Positions 36,430-48,125 of a stretch of DNA of 64,000 nucleotides are shown here, one piece after another. The position numbers and the translations under genes are program-made. The first letter of the stretch is position 1; every line of letters begins with the position of its first letter. A model generated the notes under the pieces. The model worked only from the letters and a program-made list of their open reading frames with translations, searched no databases and was not told the origin of the DNA. The stretch comes from Kalaharituber pfeilii (Eukaryota; Ascomycota; Pezizomycetes; Pezizales; Pezizaceae), in the NCBI GenBank assembly GCA_015179045.1, contig WHUZ01000005.1, positions 558,001 to 622,000 of the forward strand, written 5' to 3'.

Positions 36430-37105
36430 AGAGAGGTAATCATCCTCAGGTTCAAAGGACCAGGCTTACAGACTAGCAGGACTACGGCTGGATTGGGATC
36501 TCAAGTTCGACACCGATTTCCGGGAGAGATTGAACCTTGGTAAAGCAGCATGGGCAGTTGCAGACATGCCAGGAAGACTAGACCCCACCCGCGGAGCCAG
36601 ATTTACATGAGCATAGCGAGACCAATCGCATGCTGGGGCACCTGGGCCTGGGCGGAGCAAAAGACGCCGGCAGAGAGGGAGCTTAGAGATCTAGAAAGCA
36701 ATACATCGTGGCAAGAGCACTAACCGGCGTACCATAAGGCATACGGCGGGACATAGTTGAAGGCATTGCAAACCTAGAGTCAGCACATACATTTATAGAA
36801 GGAGAAGGAGAAAGCACCAGGGTTAAGGGTAGGTCATTGATTCGAAGGAGAAACGTTAGGGAGGAACAGAAGGATCACATTTACCTAAGGGGCACTCTGG
36901 AGTGGAAGGAGCCACTCCCACTAGCAGTACTCCCAACGCTCCCATCGTCAGCAGAGAAGGGAGAGTGGGAAAGGAAGATTGCAGATGCAGAAGATGAAGG
37001 ATGGACAGCGGTATACACAGATGCAGCAGGATTGAAGGGAGAACCGTGGCAGGAGACTGGCGGGGCAGCAAGCTAGTCTCCCTCTACCTAGGGACGAGGG
37101 CCGCA

Positions 37106-37587
37106 TGTCACGGGCCTACCCAGAGAGGCTGGGGATATCCACCTGAGTTGACCCGTAAGGCTGCTAGTGACCATTCGGCCTGATCAACCGATAGCTACAG
37201 CAGGGCAATACAATTGACAGGTCAGGTCACGGAAGCGTACCACAAGCGGAGCACATGGTCGAGTGAGTTGCGCCACTGAGCGGCAAGAGTACGCGTAGGC
37301 TTGTTGTGTACAGCCTCAGTCATTGTTATTGATTGTTAAGCGTTGATATTGATTGTTAAGCGTTGATATCGATTTTTCTTTTTTTTTTTTTTCTTTTTTT
37401 TTTTTTTTATTTTTTTTTTATATATCCTTGTTAAGCATAGATAGCATAAGCAATATAACATACAGTGGGCATGCGCGGGGAGCTGGCTATATAACGAGGG
37501 CCTTCTGCCCTCGAGAGATCGTCAAGCTTCAAGCGTTATCCTAAGTTACAACCTCACTTTTGCTACATCATCGTAGACTCCGTAACA
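37106..37587. mobile_element. Solo LTR with 5-bp target duplication
   Basis: 482 bp starting TGTCACGG and ending CCGTAACA (TGT...ACA ends), flanked by CCGCA at 37101-37105 and 37588-37592. It contains a TATA motif (GCTATATAACG, about 37485) and a direct repeat of TTGATTGTTAAGCGTTGATA at 37329-37370. Removing it plus one CCGCA restores the LINE RNase H frame (GTRA-AVNDAEL), which confirms the boundaries. Confidence 0.93.
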
Positions 37588-37751
37588 CCGCAGTCAACGA
37601 TGCAGAGTTGATAGTCATGACCAAGGCCCTAGAGAAAGGGGCGAAGAGATACTAATCATTTCAGACTCGCAAGTGGCCGTCACCAAGCTGGGGGTATTGC
37701 GGAAAGAAAGCCAACTCCGGGCGGAGCCAGTCGCCTAGTGAGAAGCACCTA

Positions 37752-37852
37752 TTTTTTTTTTTTTTCTTTTTTTTTCACGTGACCCCGCATGCGGCTGTTC
37801 GCCATGGCAGGGCCCCTGGGTCTAACCCTTAAAGCCCGGAGGCAGGCTTAAA
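37752..37852 (-). mobile_element. 101-bp type A unit nested in a LINE
   Basis: On the minus strand it starts TTTAAGCCTGCCTCCGGGCT and ends CACGTGA plus poly(A) with G interruptions. It is flanked by GAGAAGCACCTA at 37740-37751 and 37853-37864. Confidence 0.92.
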
Positions 37853-38475
37853 GAGAAGCACCTAGGAAGGAAGGATAGTGCGGGGAGGCCTACATGTAGC
37901 GGTAGTGTGGGTCAAATGGGGCTAATAGGTAACGTGGAGGCAGACAAGGCAGCAAAGATAGGGACTTTTATCCCATACCAGGACGAGGGGGCCACAGAAG
38001 CGGGAATGCACATGGCGTGCCAAAGCATAGCGAGCCCAGGAAAGAAACAGACTGGGCATGGACTACAGACCGATGCAGAGACTGTTAGCTCGGTCCGCAC
38101 CCTGGCAGGCTTTCTGGCAGGGAAAGGCCTGAGGGTGTGGAGGCACAAAGTGGGCAAGGCAGACAGTCCGGAATGTAGGTAGTGCGGGGAGGAGGAAGAG
38201 ACAACGATACACATCTGGAATTGGTGCGGGGTTTGTAGGAGGAAGTGGCAACGAGGATTAGAAGCGATGTGCAGGCCACCGGCCACCGAGGAAGGAGAAG
38301 GGGACCCCCTGGCGGAATTGATGAGCTGGATAGAGAGATAACTTTCTGGGGCGGGGTTCTCACATGCTTGTCTATGTACCTGCTCATGTTATGCCAATTC
38401 CATTAATTTCTTATTATCTCCCATGTACTTAATCTCGTCATAACCCATAGGGTGGCATATATATATAAAATAGCT

Positions 38476-39850
38476 CTGACCATTACTAGCTGGGGTGCAT
38501 GGGCATGAATGGACTATGGGACTGGGGCATGTAGGCCAGATGTGAAGCTCAGAGAACTGGAAAGATAGCAATGCACGGTGATAAAGAGCGATAACTGCGA
38601 TATCCTGGGGTATAAGGAGAGAAGTGGCAGAGGGGGTTGGCAAACATAGAGTCAGTACATACCTTCATGGAGGGGGAGACAAGCCTGCCTCCGGGCTTTA
38701 AGGGTATAGACCCAGGGGCCCTGCCATGGCGAACAGCCGCATGCGGGGTCACGTGAGGGGAAAAAAAAAAAATGGAGGGGGAGAGAGTACCGGTGGAGGC
38801 AAGGGCACTGAGATTTGAAGAAAAGATGTTATAGAAGAAGAGGGAGCCATCTTCTTGAACGGACCATTGGATTGGAAGGAAGATCTGCCACTAGCTACTT
38901 TATGAACCGTACCAGCATTATCTTCCAATGAAGAATGGGACAAAGGATAGCCGAGGAAGAGGACCTGGGCTGGAAACTGGTATATACTGATGGGAGCGGA
39001 CTGCAGGGTATTGCTGGAGCTGGATTTTGGAGAGCAGGAGGGTGGAAGCACTATATCTGGAAGAGTGAGCAACAGTCAATAATGCGGAACTGATAGCAAT
39101 AGCTAATGCCCTTGAGAGAGAGGAAGAGGAGGAGCTGCTGATTATCTCGAACTCCCACCTAGCAATTGGGGAGCTGAAAATAATTGCCAACGGCCAACCC
39201 ACACCGGATGGAGCAAGCAAGATGTGACGGGAGGCATGGGAAAAGAGAACAAGTCGGGGTCTGCTTGATGTAGCAGTGGTGTGGGTATAAGGACAAGAGG
39301 GTCTGAGGGGCAATGAAGAGGAAGACAAGGCTGCAAGACTAGGGACCTTCCTCCCATACCAAGATGGGGTAGTAACAGAGAGTGCGAAAGGCAGCGAGTA
39401 GAGGAGAGGAACAGACTGAACTTGAGATACAGGCCAACCCAGAGGTTGGGCAGTCTGGTTCATACCGTTTGGAGATATGTTGGGAGGGAAAGGCCTTGAA
39501 AGTTTGGAGGTTTAGGCTTGGCAAGGCAAGCCGTTCGGAATGCCGCTGATATCGGAGGGAATGGTCCAGGTGTGAGGTATGGAGAAGGTTGAATGGTCCA
39601 GGTGTGAGGTATGGAGAAGGTAGCCGGACGGGGGCGGGACGCGATAAGGACGCTACCAGAGGATGAACCAGACCAACTGATGAGATGGTTACAAAGCAGA
39701 CGCGCGACGTTGGGGCAGCGAGGGAAAGGGGTGGCGGTTTTAGAATGTATAACTTTTTGCCTTTTATTTCCTATGTAATTAATCTCGTTGTAGCCCCCAG
39801 GGCGGTATACGGGTAATGATATTGAATTAAAGGGAAAAAAAAAAAAAAAA
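38476..39850 (+). mobile_element. LINE copy (post-RT region to tail B), decayed
   Basis: Same region of LINE ORF2 as the copy before it: RNase H-like pieces (AEEEDLGWKLVYTDGSGLQG, AIANALEREEEEELLIIS) and tail B (CAGGGCGGTATACGGGTAAT, GATATTGAATTAAAGGG, poly(A)). A 31-bp direct duplication (GAATGGTCCAGGTGTGAGGT and following) lies at about 39558-39621. A type A unit is inserted at 38680-38771. Confidence 0.8.
38680..38771 (+). mobile_element. 92-bp type A unit nested in a LINE
   Basis: CAAGCCTGCCTCCGGGCTTT, AAGGGTATAGACCCAGGGGC, CCTGCCATGGCGAACAGCCG, CATGCGGGGTCACGTGAGGG, poly(A). It is flanked by ATGGAGGGGGAGA at 38667-38679 and 38772-38784. This is the best full-length example of the unit. 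Confidence 0.93.
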
Positions 39851-40331
39851 TAAAAAGGAGAAAAATGAAAAAATTGCAGCTGTTAGAGTGTTTCATCCTG
39901 CACCGAAACACTAGCGGCCCTGGGTTTGAAGTTGATATTGTGGAGCATGCAAATGATTGATGGTAACATTGCACATAAAGAGATCACCCCTGCACAACAC
40001 TGATATTGCCAATCTTGAACACTCGCCGCTCTAACTACTCATCTCTTTGGCTCTTGCCATGGCATCGCAGTCGTATAAACTACAGGTAAGAACTCCGCCC
40101 AAGGTCCTGTTGCAATTGTTGACCAGGGCGCACTAGCTATAAAGTTATATTAGCCTGTTCAATTTTGTGGATATCAAGGATCACATCCAGGTTCCCCAAA
40201 CAAAACAACAAGAACTAGTGTGCCTTACACGATACTGAATCCTTAAACCCTTCCGTGTCTATACGCTCCAATAGTCCTTCCAATTAGCCAACCGCTCAAC
40301 AGCATCACCCATTCAACGACTTGAACTGCAA
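39851..40331. other. Possible leader exon at 40059
   Basis: GCCATGG context at about 40058 starts MASQSYKLQ and is followed directly by GTAAGA. It may be a 5' exon of the gene at 40332, but no in-phase acceptor was found. Confidence 0.3.
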
Positions 40332-41214
40332 ATGAACTATCTTCCGACAGCTACCACGATTCCTCGAAGGGGGTTTGCTAACCAGGGTCACCGGGGATAT
40401 CAGCCCTACTTAATGGCGCCGACACTATCCTTGGACACCCGGTATTTCGCTGGACAAGGTAACCGGTATGGAGGGGCAGCCGGTCCTTCTCTTTTCTTGG
40501 GACCAATCAATATATGGGATCAAACTCGGCAGCAGGAAGAGGAACAGGAACGAAAAGGCCGGGCCTGTTTCCTGGATGCAGTTACCTACTGGCAAGACAT
40601 TCGCTTTGTTGGTTACGTATATCAAACAATAAATGAGGTAGAAATCATCCCTTGTCAATGTAGAAGTTTCCGGCATTTAAGAATATGCTGACCGTATTTG
40701 TTCAAAACATCGTTAGATCTTCAGTTTCTTGCATTTCAGTCACTCACACCGCTGCACACGCGCCCAATTCATCGTGTTTCTCGCCACCCACAAACAGGAA
40801 CTTGCTGCATACCTGGAAAGGCCTGTTGCTCCTGTTGTCAAACTCCCTATACTTTCAGACATCGACCCATCAATTCTTGACTGGATTACAATGATTCGGC
40901 CGCGGAAGCCTAGTCAACTGATTGACCCATTGATTGATCTCTTAAGCTGCCATCCCTACATAATCCATGACCCTGCTTATTGCGAAATGACCTTCGTTGA
41001 CGGGCTGAAGATGCTCATTTGGATGATCAAAAAGGGCTTCCGAGCAGTAGCACAGAATATTGGCTGGAATGAGCCCTTCGTCAGATCTGCCGCAGACTGC
41101 GTGGAGGTGTTTTTCAGTATGACACTTCACATCTACGGCCTGCACAGAATGCCAACACCTGACGAATGCAATAAGATATTCTCACCTTCATTTGATGGCC
41201 GCAACATTAGCTGA
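40332..41214 (+). CDS. Hypothetical protein, two exons
   Basis: Exon 1 from an ATG at 40332 reads MNYLPTATTIPRRGFANQGH..., Gly/Tyr/Gln-rich, to ...YVYQTINE. A GTAGAA donor at 40638 and a GTTAG acceptor at 40716, with a GCTGAC branch-like site, would remove 79 bp and keep the frame into exon 2. A GTATAT donor nearby is an alternative. Exon 2 looks like folded protein (AQFIVFLATHKQELAAYLER, SILDWITMIRPRKPSQLIDP, FVRSAADCVEVFFSMTLHIY) and stops at 41214. I recognise no family. No signal peptide or membrane segment. Confidence 0.5.
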
Positions 41215-42646
41215 GATCGTACTTTCAACCTAGTAATCTGAATATTACATTTCAATGCTCACAAACTTGCATAAATGAAATAGCAAACAATCATGTGTTA
41301 GGAGGTCTTGCTTCTAGGTGGGGAAGGATAGGTTAAGGCTCTCTTATACGAACCTAGAAACCGACTAATGTCATGACAGTTCGTAGTCGCTCTCAATTAT
41401 TCTTCAACCCTTGTGCTGTGCTACTTCACCCGTAGATATTATTGATCTCGCCCACGTACAATGGCTCATATCTTGAGGTGGGAACCGCTTCAAACTAACA
41501 TGTGTTCGGTGAAGTAAGTATCTAATCGCTGACGAGGTAAATCTTTGAGAAAGAGATTGATATAATGGGGTATACCTCACTGTATGGTCTGCAAAAGGAT
41601 AGAAGTTGCTTCTTAATTAAATAGTATTCTTAGCTACGTGCTTGCATAGTGCTTTTGTAAGAGCTTGAGTATCGTTCTATCTGAAGTTTTGAGTGCTGTA
41701 GTGCACTTTGTGAGCGCTTCCACCTCTGTACACTGGTACTTTAAACCTGGTTGTACGTTTAGCTGGTTATACTCTGATTCTGGACCTCTCCCCTTTTCGT
41801 AGTCTGACTATCCATTTCGGTATGGATTAGTAACCCTTCTCAGTGTAGTGCAGAAATATGGGTACAATTCAGTACTTGCTCAGCTACATAGTCACAGTAC
41901 TTGATCTCCTACCGGCAATGAGCACTAACCGTGTCACGTGCTCACGTGCTGTGGTAATTACATATCAGGCCTCCACTCCGATGTGATGACACTAAAATCT
42001 AGTCAGCGCATTAAAATAAAAAATAAAAAACACTAAAAAACTGTTTCGTAATTCGCAGGAACAGGTAGAGTACCCACATCCCCAATTTCACAGCCACCTC
42101 TTTGGCTTTAGTTTGTTTCAAGTAACATGTTTATTCTTCCTGGCCTTGAAGAATTTGGGATTTCTACCCGCAGATACCTTGTACTAAAGGAGGATTAGGC
42201 ACTTCTGTCAGAAGCTTAATGAAGGGAGGCTAATTCAGTGTTCATACTACTTGCGCAGCTGCCTGGTTATGCTATGATAGTGAGTTGATTGTAAAATGCA
42301 TTGAGAAATGAATATGATGAACCCATGGAATATGAGCTGGACATGTAACAAAACAGAAAAGCATTTGGTGTCCAAATATATATCTACTCGGCCCCATAAA
42401 CAGTCATCAGTCCCAAAAACATAATTCAGAAACGTTCAAAACAGCAAGAACGATATCTCGCTGGGTAATAAAATAACAGGTCTGCGAGCATCTCCCTGGC
42501 TTTATCCAGTTTATATGGAAATAGCAACAAAATTGAATGAACTAGTCCAAACGCCCTTGGTACTCCAAGATCACTGACTTTAGCCCGAAACACTTTGATC
42601 TGATTCCAGACGTTTGTTAGAAATTTTGTATTTGGAGGCCTAGTGC
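41215..42646. other. Intergenic, nothing supported
   Basis: AT-rich with no gene-like frame. The right end is the 3' flank of the RING gene. Confidence 0.45.
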
Positions 42647-44236
42647 CTAGAATGGAAAATGACCGAAAATACCACATACCCTATCATGTGCACTCTTACG
42701 GCATAAAGGGCATGGCACTGAGGGCATGTGAGGCACCCCAGGTTTCTTTTGCGGTACTCGCATGGCGTCACAGCATGACTTTTAGGAGTCAGGCTTGAGT
42801 TAGCTACCACGTTAGGTACATGCTAGAGCGGATGCACCTACAGAACAAAGAATAAGATGATGGCATGGTACCAGCACTGTGTCAGCCTGGTTGGCAAAGC
42901 AAACGACGCATGCAATGTCTACTACAGTATCTGACATCTCAATTACGCCAGCTGCCTTAGCAGGTACGGGCTCTGCTGGTGGAGCAGGGGCAGCTTCACT
43001 GGAGTTTTCAAATGGGCTCTTCCCATCGAAGATTAGTTTCACGTTCTCCACGGCATTCCTGAGCAATTCCGAGTTAATTGGACTCTCATCATCCCCAGGG
43101 CTAGTCCTGCTGAATAACTCTAGGAGAATCGAAGCCTCCTCGGCAAATTTTCGTGCGTTGGGAGAGAGTCTTTCTGGTAGAACCATGAGTTGTTCCTGTA
43201 CTTCTTGCACCTGTTGCTGCTGTTGTTGCTGTTGTTGCTGTTGTTGCTGTTGCTGCTCTTGTTGCTGCTGTCGTTGCTCCTCTGCCCGTTGCTGCCGCTG
43301 TTGCTCCTGCTGTTGTTCTCGTTGCTGCTGTTCCCGTTGCTGCTGTTCCCGTCGCTGATGCTCCTGCTGTAGCTGTTCACGCTGTCGCTCCTCCTCTGCA
43401 CGTTGTCGATGCTCTCGTTCTTGCTGCTCCTGCTGCCGTTGTTGTTCTTGCTGCTGTGGTTGTCGCGCCAAGTTCTGTTCAGGTTGTGACAATAATGGAA
43501 AGAATCTTTGATCCCACCAAGAATTCCTGGCCGAGGTACCTGGTGATGAGCTCACAGTTTGGAGCTGTGGGGACGTCGATGTAAAGTCGCTCAAGCGCAC
43601 AGCTGGTGATTGAGACGGTGGAGGATTAAAGAAGAAGGTTGGCGCTTCAAAATTAGACATTGACGTTTGCAAACTTTCATTGGAGGGAAGTGGCGCAAAG
43701 TCACAAGGTGAGAATTCGAAAGGTCGTGGACGATTCAGGGTGCTACGACTGGGCAGGTTCGATTGGGAATATGCCAAGGGAACCTGACTCTGAAAGGGAC
43801 TCATACTGCCCCCAGGCGTATTTGTCTGACCTTGATGCAAAGTCTGATTACTCCAGGGTTGAGGCATATGCATCCGGATGCTTGGGGGGTATCGTGTTTC
43901 CCCGCTGTCGCCTCCACTGGGCCCAGCTTCTCCTATAGCTACTCTTACCGGCTGCGCAGTATTTTCGTTGCTATCCATCGTCGGCTCGCTTGGATCCCAA
44001 AAACCGAACCGAAATGGTGCACTTTCGCGGCGTGTATGACTCGAAGCACCGATTCCCGCCGTGAGGCCGCCCTGGAAGAGCCCGAGAGTGTGGGCTATAC
44101 TTGTGTCAGCTGGATTTGAACGTCCGGGGAACAGCCCTGTAGTGCCAATAGTGGGGTAGCCCGGTCGGAGCGGGCTTCCAGGCTTTCCACGTGGGGGCGC
44201 ATTAGCACGCTTGGAGTTCATCTTTTTCGAAGGCAT
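42647..44236 (-). CDS. RING-finger protein with polyglutamine coiled region
   Basis: Probable ubiquitin ligase. The first ATG in the frame is at 44236 (MPSKKMNSKR); upstream there is only a TTG. About 300 residues of Pro/Ser-rich, probably disordered sequence come first. A Gln/Arg/Glu tract with a run of 17 Gln (EQQQQQQ...QVQEVQEQL) follows, then a helical stretch. The C-terminal C3HC4 RING is split by a 63-bp intron (42779-42841, GTAGGT...AAAAG). Exon 1 supplies CVVCFANQADTVLVPCHHLI and LCS; exon 2 supplies SCCDAMRVPQKK, then VPCPLCRKSAHDRV. All Cys/His ligands are present once spliced, and it resembles IAP-type RINGs with a C-terminal position. Stop at 42647. Confidence 0.82.
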
Positions 44237-46540
44237 ATATGTGTCGAAGTCCCTATAGCAGGACCGTCTCTGGAACTCTCTGGGCGGATGAAGCGGTATT
44301 CTATCGGGCGGCGCTGTGCAGCAACTCAAGAGTTTAACTGAACTTCACCTTCAAAGGAGGCTGATGTCACAGTCAAGATTAATAGATTAACACGAGACTA
44401 GATTAACCTTGCTTTCTTACTTCATTCTAGCCCCTCACTTCCGGCCTCACTTCCCCTCACGTAGCAACCGGTCGGATAAACAGCACATCAGCGCACAATT
44501 TGAACACAGCACAACATGCATGGCCACACGTTGGAGGTACTATTCGACGAAGTCCTTATATATTGAGCCTATGAGCTTGAGGATGCGCTTTCTTTCATGC
44601 ATGGCGAACCAATCAATGGTCATAGAACTTGAGTCGCCTCTAGGTTCAGGTTCAGTCACGCAGGGTTATTTGCTTTTTTTGTTTCCGATTGTATGTTCTG
44701 TAACTAGTCTTATCTTGTGGACCACAGGGAGCCACGCCAGTTGCAGCGTTGTTGAAAAAATGTGCGCTTGCTTCAGAGTTTATTACACCGCTTTCGGTTG
44801 AAAACAAACAGGCCCATTAAGATCAGCAAAGTTAATGTTTTATGCCAGCGCGGCGAAGTTGATCAATTGGGATCAGAAACAAAGATGAGAGGGGTTTCAC
44901 TATGCCCCAAATCTTAGAATATCGCAATTCAGCTGCAGGTATTCTGTTTATGTTTTAAACAGAGCTCACAAATATATGCAATTCTAAATTTAAACCAATC
45001 GCGTTGTCCTGAAGTTTATATCTTAGCGGGCAACCTAATTCATGTGTTTCCAGGAAAATATTATTAATAGGTGGCGAATCCAGGATGGTGGTCCCCTGCC
45101 ATACTGTGATCCGATCCTAATCAGGCAACCGACATAACCTGTTAGTGATAGGTATGAAGATTTAAACTGGGGGGCCTGATTGACTTCACTTCGCTTGACA
45201 ACTGTCGGAGCCCGTCGCAACTCCAAAAACATCTGCGCGCAATCAATCTTTGGCTTTGATTCGGAGTCGCAAACCTTTTTTTCTTTGTTTCCCTCCCTTT
45301 ATTAACGATAGCTCAGTAATATGTAAGATGATTGGCTGCCACCTCACTGGGACAGCGGGGATCACGATCAACTCTTCTGTGAGGGACAAGAGATAGGGAG
45401 AGGGATCATAAGTGTCGCTCCTGTACTACGCCCGAGAATCCCAAAAATGTGTCGGGTAATGTCGTTTCTCGATGTGCTTGAAGTTATTTGAATCTAAATC
45501 AGTATCATATAATCAGATGTTCTAGTGCATGTTCCGGAGATGCTAGTGTGTTCTTTAGCGGCACTTGCATTATAGCACACGCACCATATTCTAATTCCTC
45601 ACCGAATTGCTCCAAAAATGTCGGAGATAGAAACTAAGGGCACTAGTTATTTTACATATGATAAAGATGTTATACACCATCTCCGAGGTCATTCTGGATG
45701 ACATAAGGCCAAGTTTAGAGATAGGCATGTCTAGGCTACTCAATGCATAAACCTCTGTATAGTAGAAGAATGCGTACAGGAATGAAAGCATCTCTGAAGA
45801 CTGTACCACTGAGTAAAAGTCTACTAGAAATAGTGAGATAACTTTAGAGAGGCATACTATGGATGAAAACCCTCATACTCAGACTCTCTTGGCATGCTTA
45901 ATTAGTTTGCGTAAGGAAGAGAGTCTGGTGTCAAATATCTACTCGTAAAATGGAGAGCTTCTTAGCTCTTGGTGCCAAGGCCACCAGAGCTGGCCTTTAA
46001 ATGTTATCAAACTGCTCCGAGTAAGCCCCAAGAAAGATGAAGGTTACCGGAGATGGAATTAGGGCCTTTGGACCTTCTTTGATGAGTACCAACTCACATA
46101 ATTCATCTCCAGACATGATGTACTCTTTTGGAGCAGAAGCTTGTATGGGTATAAAGGCTGCTCCGAATGCAGAGGCTTAGGTAAGTGAAGCTCCGGAGAA
46201 GAGCAAAGAGATACTGTCTATATAGATCTCTGAGTATTTTGACTATTATTTGCATAGCATTATACTAAACTAGCACACTAGTTTAGTGTCATGTGCTAAC
46301 CAGCTCCGAAACCGGAGCAAAGGTAGGCTAGATCTCGGAGATGTTTCGTACCCCCTTTTACGAATGATTTAAAAGAGTCGGGCACGAGAACATATGATAT
46401 AATCAGGATATAAGTGCCACTCATATGACAAGCTAGTATTGTGATGTGATTTACTTAATGTGTATATATAGGCAGCTTGGTCCTGACTACTCACACCTAA
46501 AGAGCAATTACCGAATAAGGTAACTCTGAATCGACTAGCC
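44237..46540. other. Long intergenic stretch, no supported gene
   Basis: Several short frames, none convincing. Motifs such as GCTCCGGAGA/GCTCCGA recur at 45535, 46012, 46160, 46190 and 46300, perhaps traces of an old repeat. Confidence 0.4.
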
Positions 46541-46548
46541 CCAAAACG

Positions 46549-46611
46549 GTTTTTTTTTTTCTTTTTTTTTTTTTTTTTTATATAACAGTAATCGCATGGA
46601 TTGCTTTAGAT
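46549..46611 (-). mobile_element. Type B tail insertion with 8-bp target duplication
   Basis: On the minus strand a short stretch ending CCATGCGATTACTGTTATAT and a long A tract. It is flanked by CCAAAACG at 46541-46548 and 46612-46619. Confidence 0.72.
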
Positions 46612-46868
46612 CCAAAACGAATTGCTAGTGACTTCTTTACACATTAGTAGGCTTACTAAGTAGCTACATACGTATTGATCACAATAAGACCCAAATTAGT
46701 ACTAATATCGCAGGCTCAACCCGGCAGCATGTAAATACTGGCGATAATTACAGTACTGAACTCGAAAATTTATGTCATACTTGTTCAAATACAATTGCAT
46801 CGACACTGACAAGTAAGCAGAACAACCCTGGCCTCCCAAATGCCATAACCCAGGAACAAGGATACGTA

Positions 46869-47709
46869 CAGTCACTGGTCAAAAGTCTTGGTGAAAGCGA
46901 TCTGAGCACCAAGCGGCGACAATGTCCATAAGAACAAAAATTGAGATATCTCCACGAGAAGTGACCCAATTAACCTACAACTTGAACTGGTGATAGTGTA
47001 AGCAGTATGGTTTATGCTACAGAACAGGATATACCTATAGCACACTGATTGCAGTGTAATATCTACAAAAAGTTATTGATGACTAGGTATTCCATACAAA
47101 AACTGTGACTTTTTGAAATGTGATGTATCTTTACCACCGCAACTAGATAGACAAACAGGATTTTTTCTATGATAGGTACTACCTGAAACTTCATGGTTCC
47201 GGTTGTAGAACAGATGTTGGAGCCATGTGGCTGCCGAGATAAAATCGCAAACTTCAAAGTACGCCAAGATTGCCAAATTCCCATACAAAATTGTCATTTT
47301 AGGGCCAAATATCGGTGTCTGGAAATAAATAGCTCCACACAGAACCCGCAACACAACATAAAAATTATCAAAAATATGAAATAAGATGGACTCAATATGT
47401 ATTTTCATAGCAAAATTTACTAGCCCCAAAAATATTCTCCTTGTATGGAACTACACTATTATGCAGAGAGAATTTAGGTAAAAAATGCTAGAATTTGCGC
47501 CTGATTTATTGGTCCATATAATTGACTACTACTATTCTCATGATTGCTGCATGTGATATGCAAGACTATAGACACGGTGCTATCAATTGCAGGTACAACT
47601 TCTGAAATTGAGCTATGGATAATGGAGATATGAGCATTTGAAGTTGTGCAAGCAAGCATTTTGAGGTGCCAAGAAAAGTGGCGTCACCAAGACTTTTGAC
47701 CAGTGACTG
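46869..47709. mobile_element. 841-bp TA-flanked miniature inverted-repeat element
   Basis: Ends are a perfect 26-bp inverted repeat starting CAGTCACTGGTCAAAAGTCT, directly flanked by TA at 46867-46868 and 47710-47711. TA targets and CAGT...AAAAGT ends are typical of Tc1/mariner elements. The interior has no transposase frame; the largest minus-strand frame (118 codons) is featureless. Confidence 0.88.
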
Positions 47710-47711
47710 TA

Positions 47712-48125
47712 TAATCCTCCAACCAGTGAGCAAACAACTGACACCAATTGAGTCGAGCCAAATTTATAACCTACACAACTATCTTTATGCAGCCTAAGAG
47801 CACCAAAAGCAGACTTTATACCATGGAGCGATTGAACCATTGAGGAACATTGACTGTCCTAATGAACCAGGGCCTTCGCCGTAGAAGAACTGATTGTAGG
47901 GCTTGTCTACGCTAGGGTTACAGGCGAACACCATCATCCTGTTACGGCTCACTGCAACCGTAGGTGGGACGGTCGGTGGATGCGCGCATATATTATGCGC
48001 ATATGCGAAATATGCGATATGCGACAGTCGGAATGCGTCGCAGTCGCTGAGCTACGCAGAGGACTAGCGAGCATCGCATAGTCAGGTGTCTTATTGACCT
48101 GGGGGACGGTAATTCTCTGCGTTTA
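47712..48125. other. Spacer between two TA-flanked elements
   Basis: Nothing gene-like. A palindromic GCGCATATATTATGCGCATA stretch lies at about 47981-48000. Confidence 0.4.

Larger units (their letters stand above)
36430..38475 (+). mobile_element. LINE copy (post-RT region, RNase H, CCHC, tail B) with nested insertions
   Basis: Starts in the region after reverse transcriptase (LGLWIDSKLKFDTHFRERLN-like). It continues into RNase H (WTAVYTDAAGLKG ... LYLGTRA | AVNDAELI) and ends in the CCHC region (SPECR-stop-CGEEEETTIHIWNWC), LMSWIER-stop and a weak tail B (GGGTGGCATATATATATAAA). RNase H is split by a solo LTR (37106-37587). Downstream a type A unit (37752-37852) is inserted. Several stops show it is dead. 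Confidence 0.85.

Noticed and set aside
42879..43401. Plus- and minus-strand frames rich in Cys, Leu, Ser/Asn opposite the polyQ region
   Set aside because: Shadows of the CAG/CTG-rich tract of the RING gene.
47063..47429. 118-codon minus-strand frame inside the TA-flanked element as a transposase
   Set aside because: No DDE/D pattern or helix-turn-helix; length far below a transposase.
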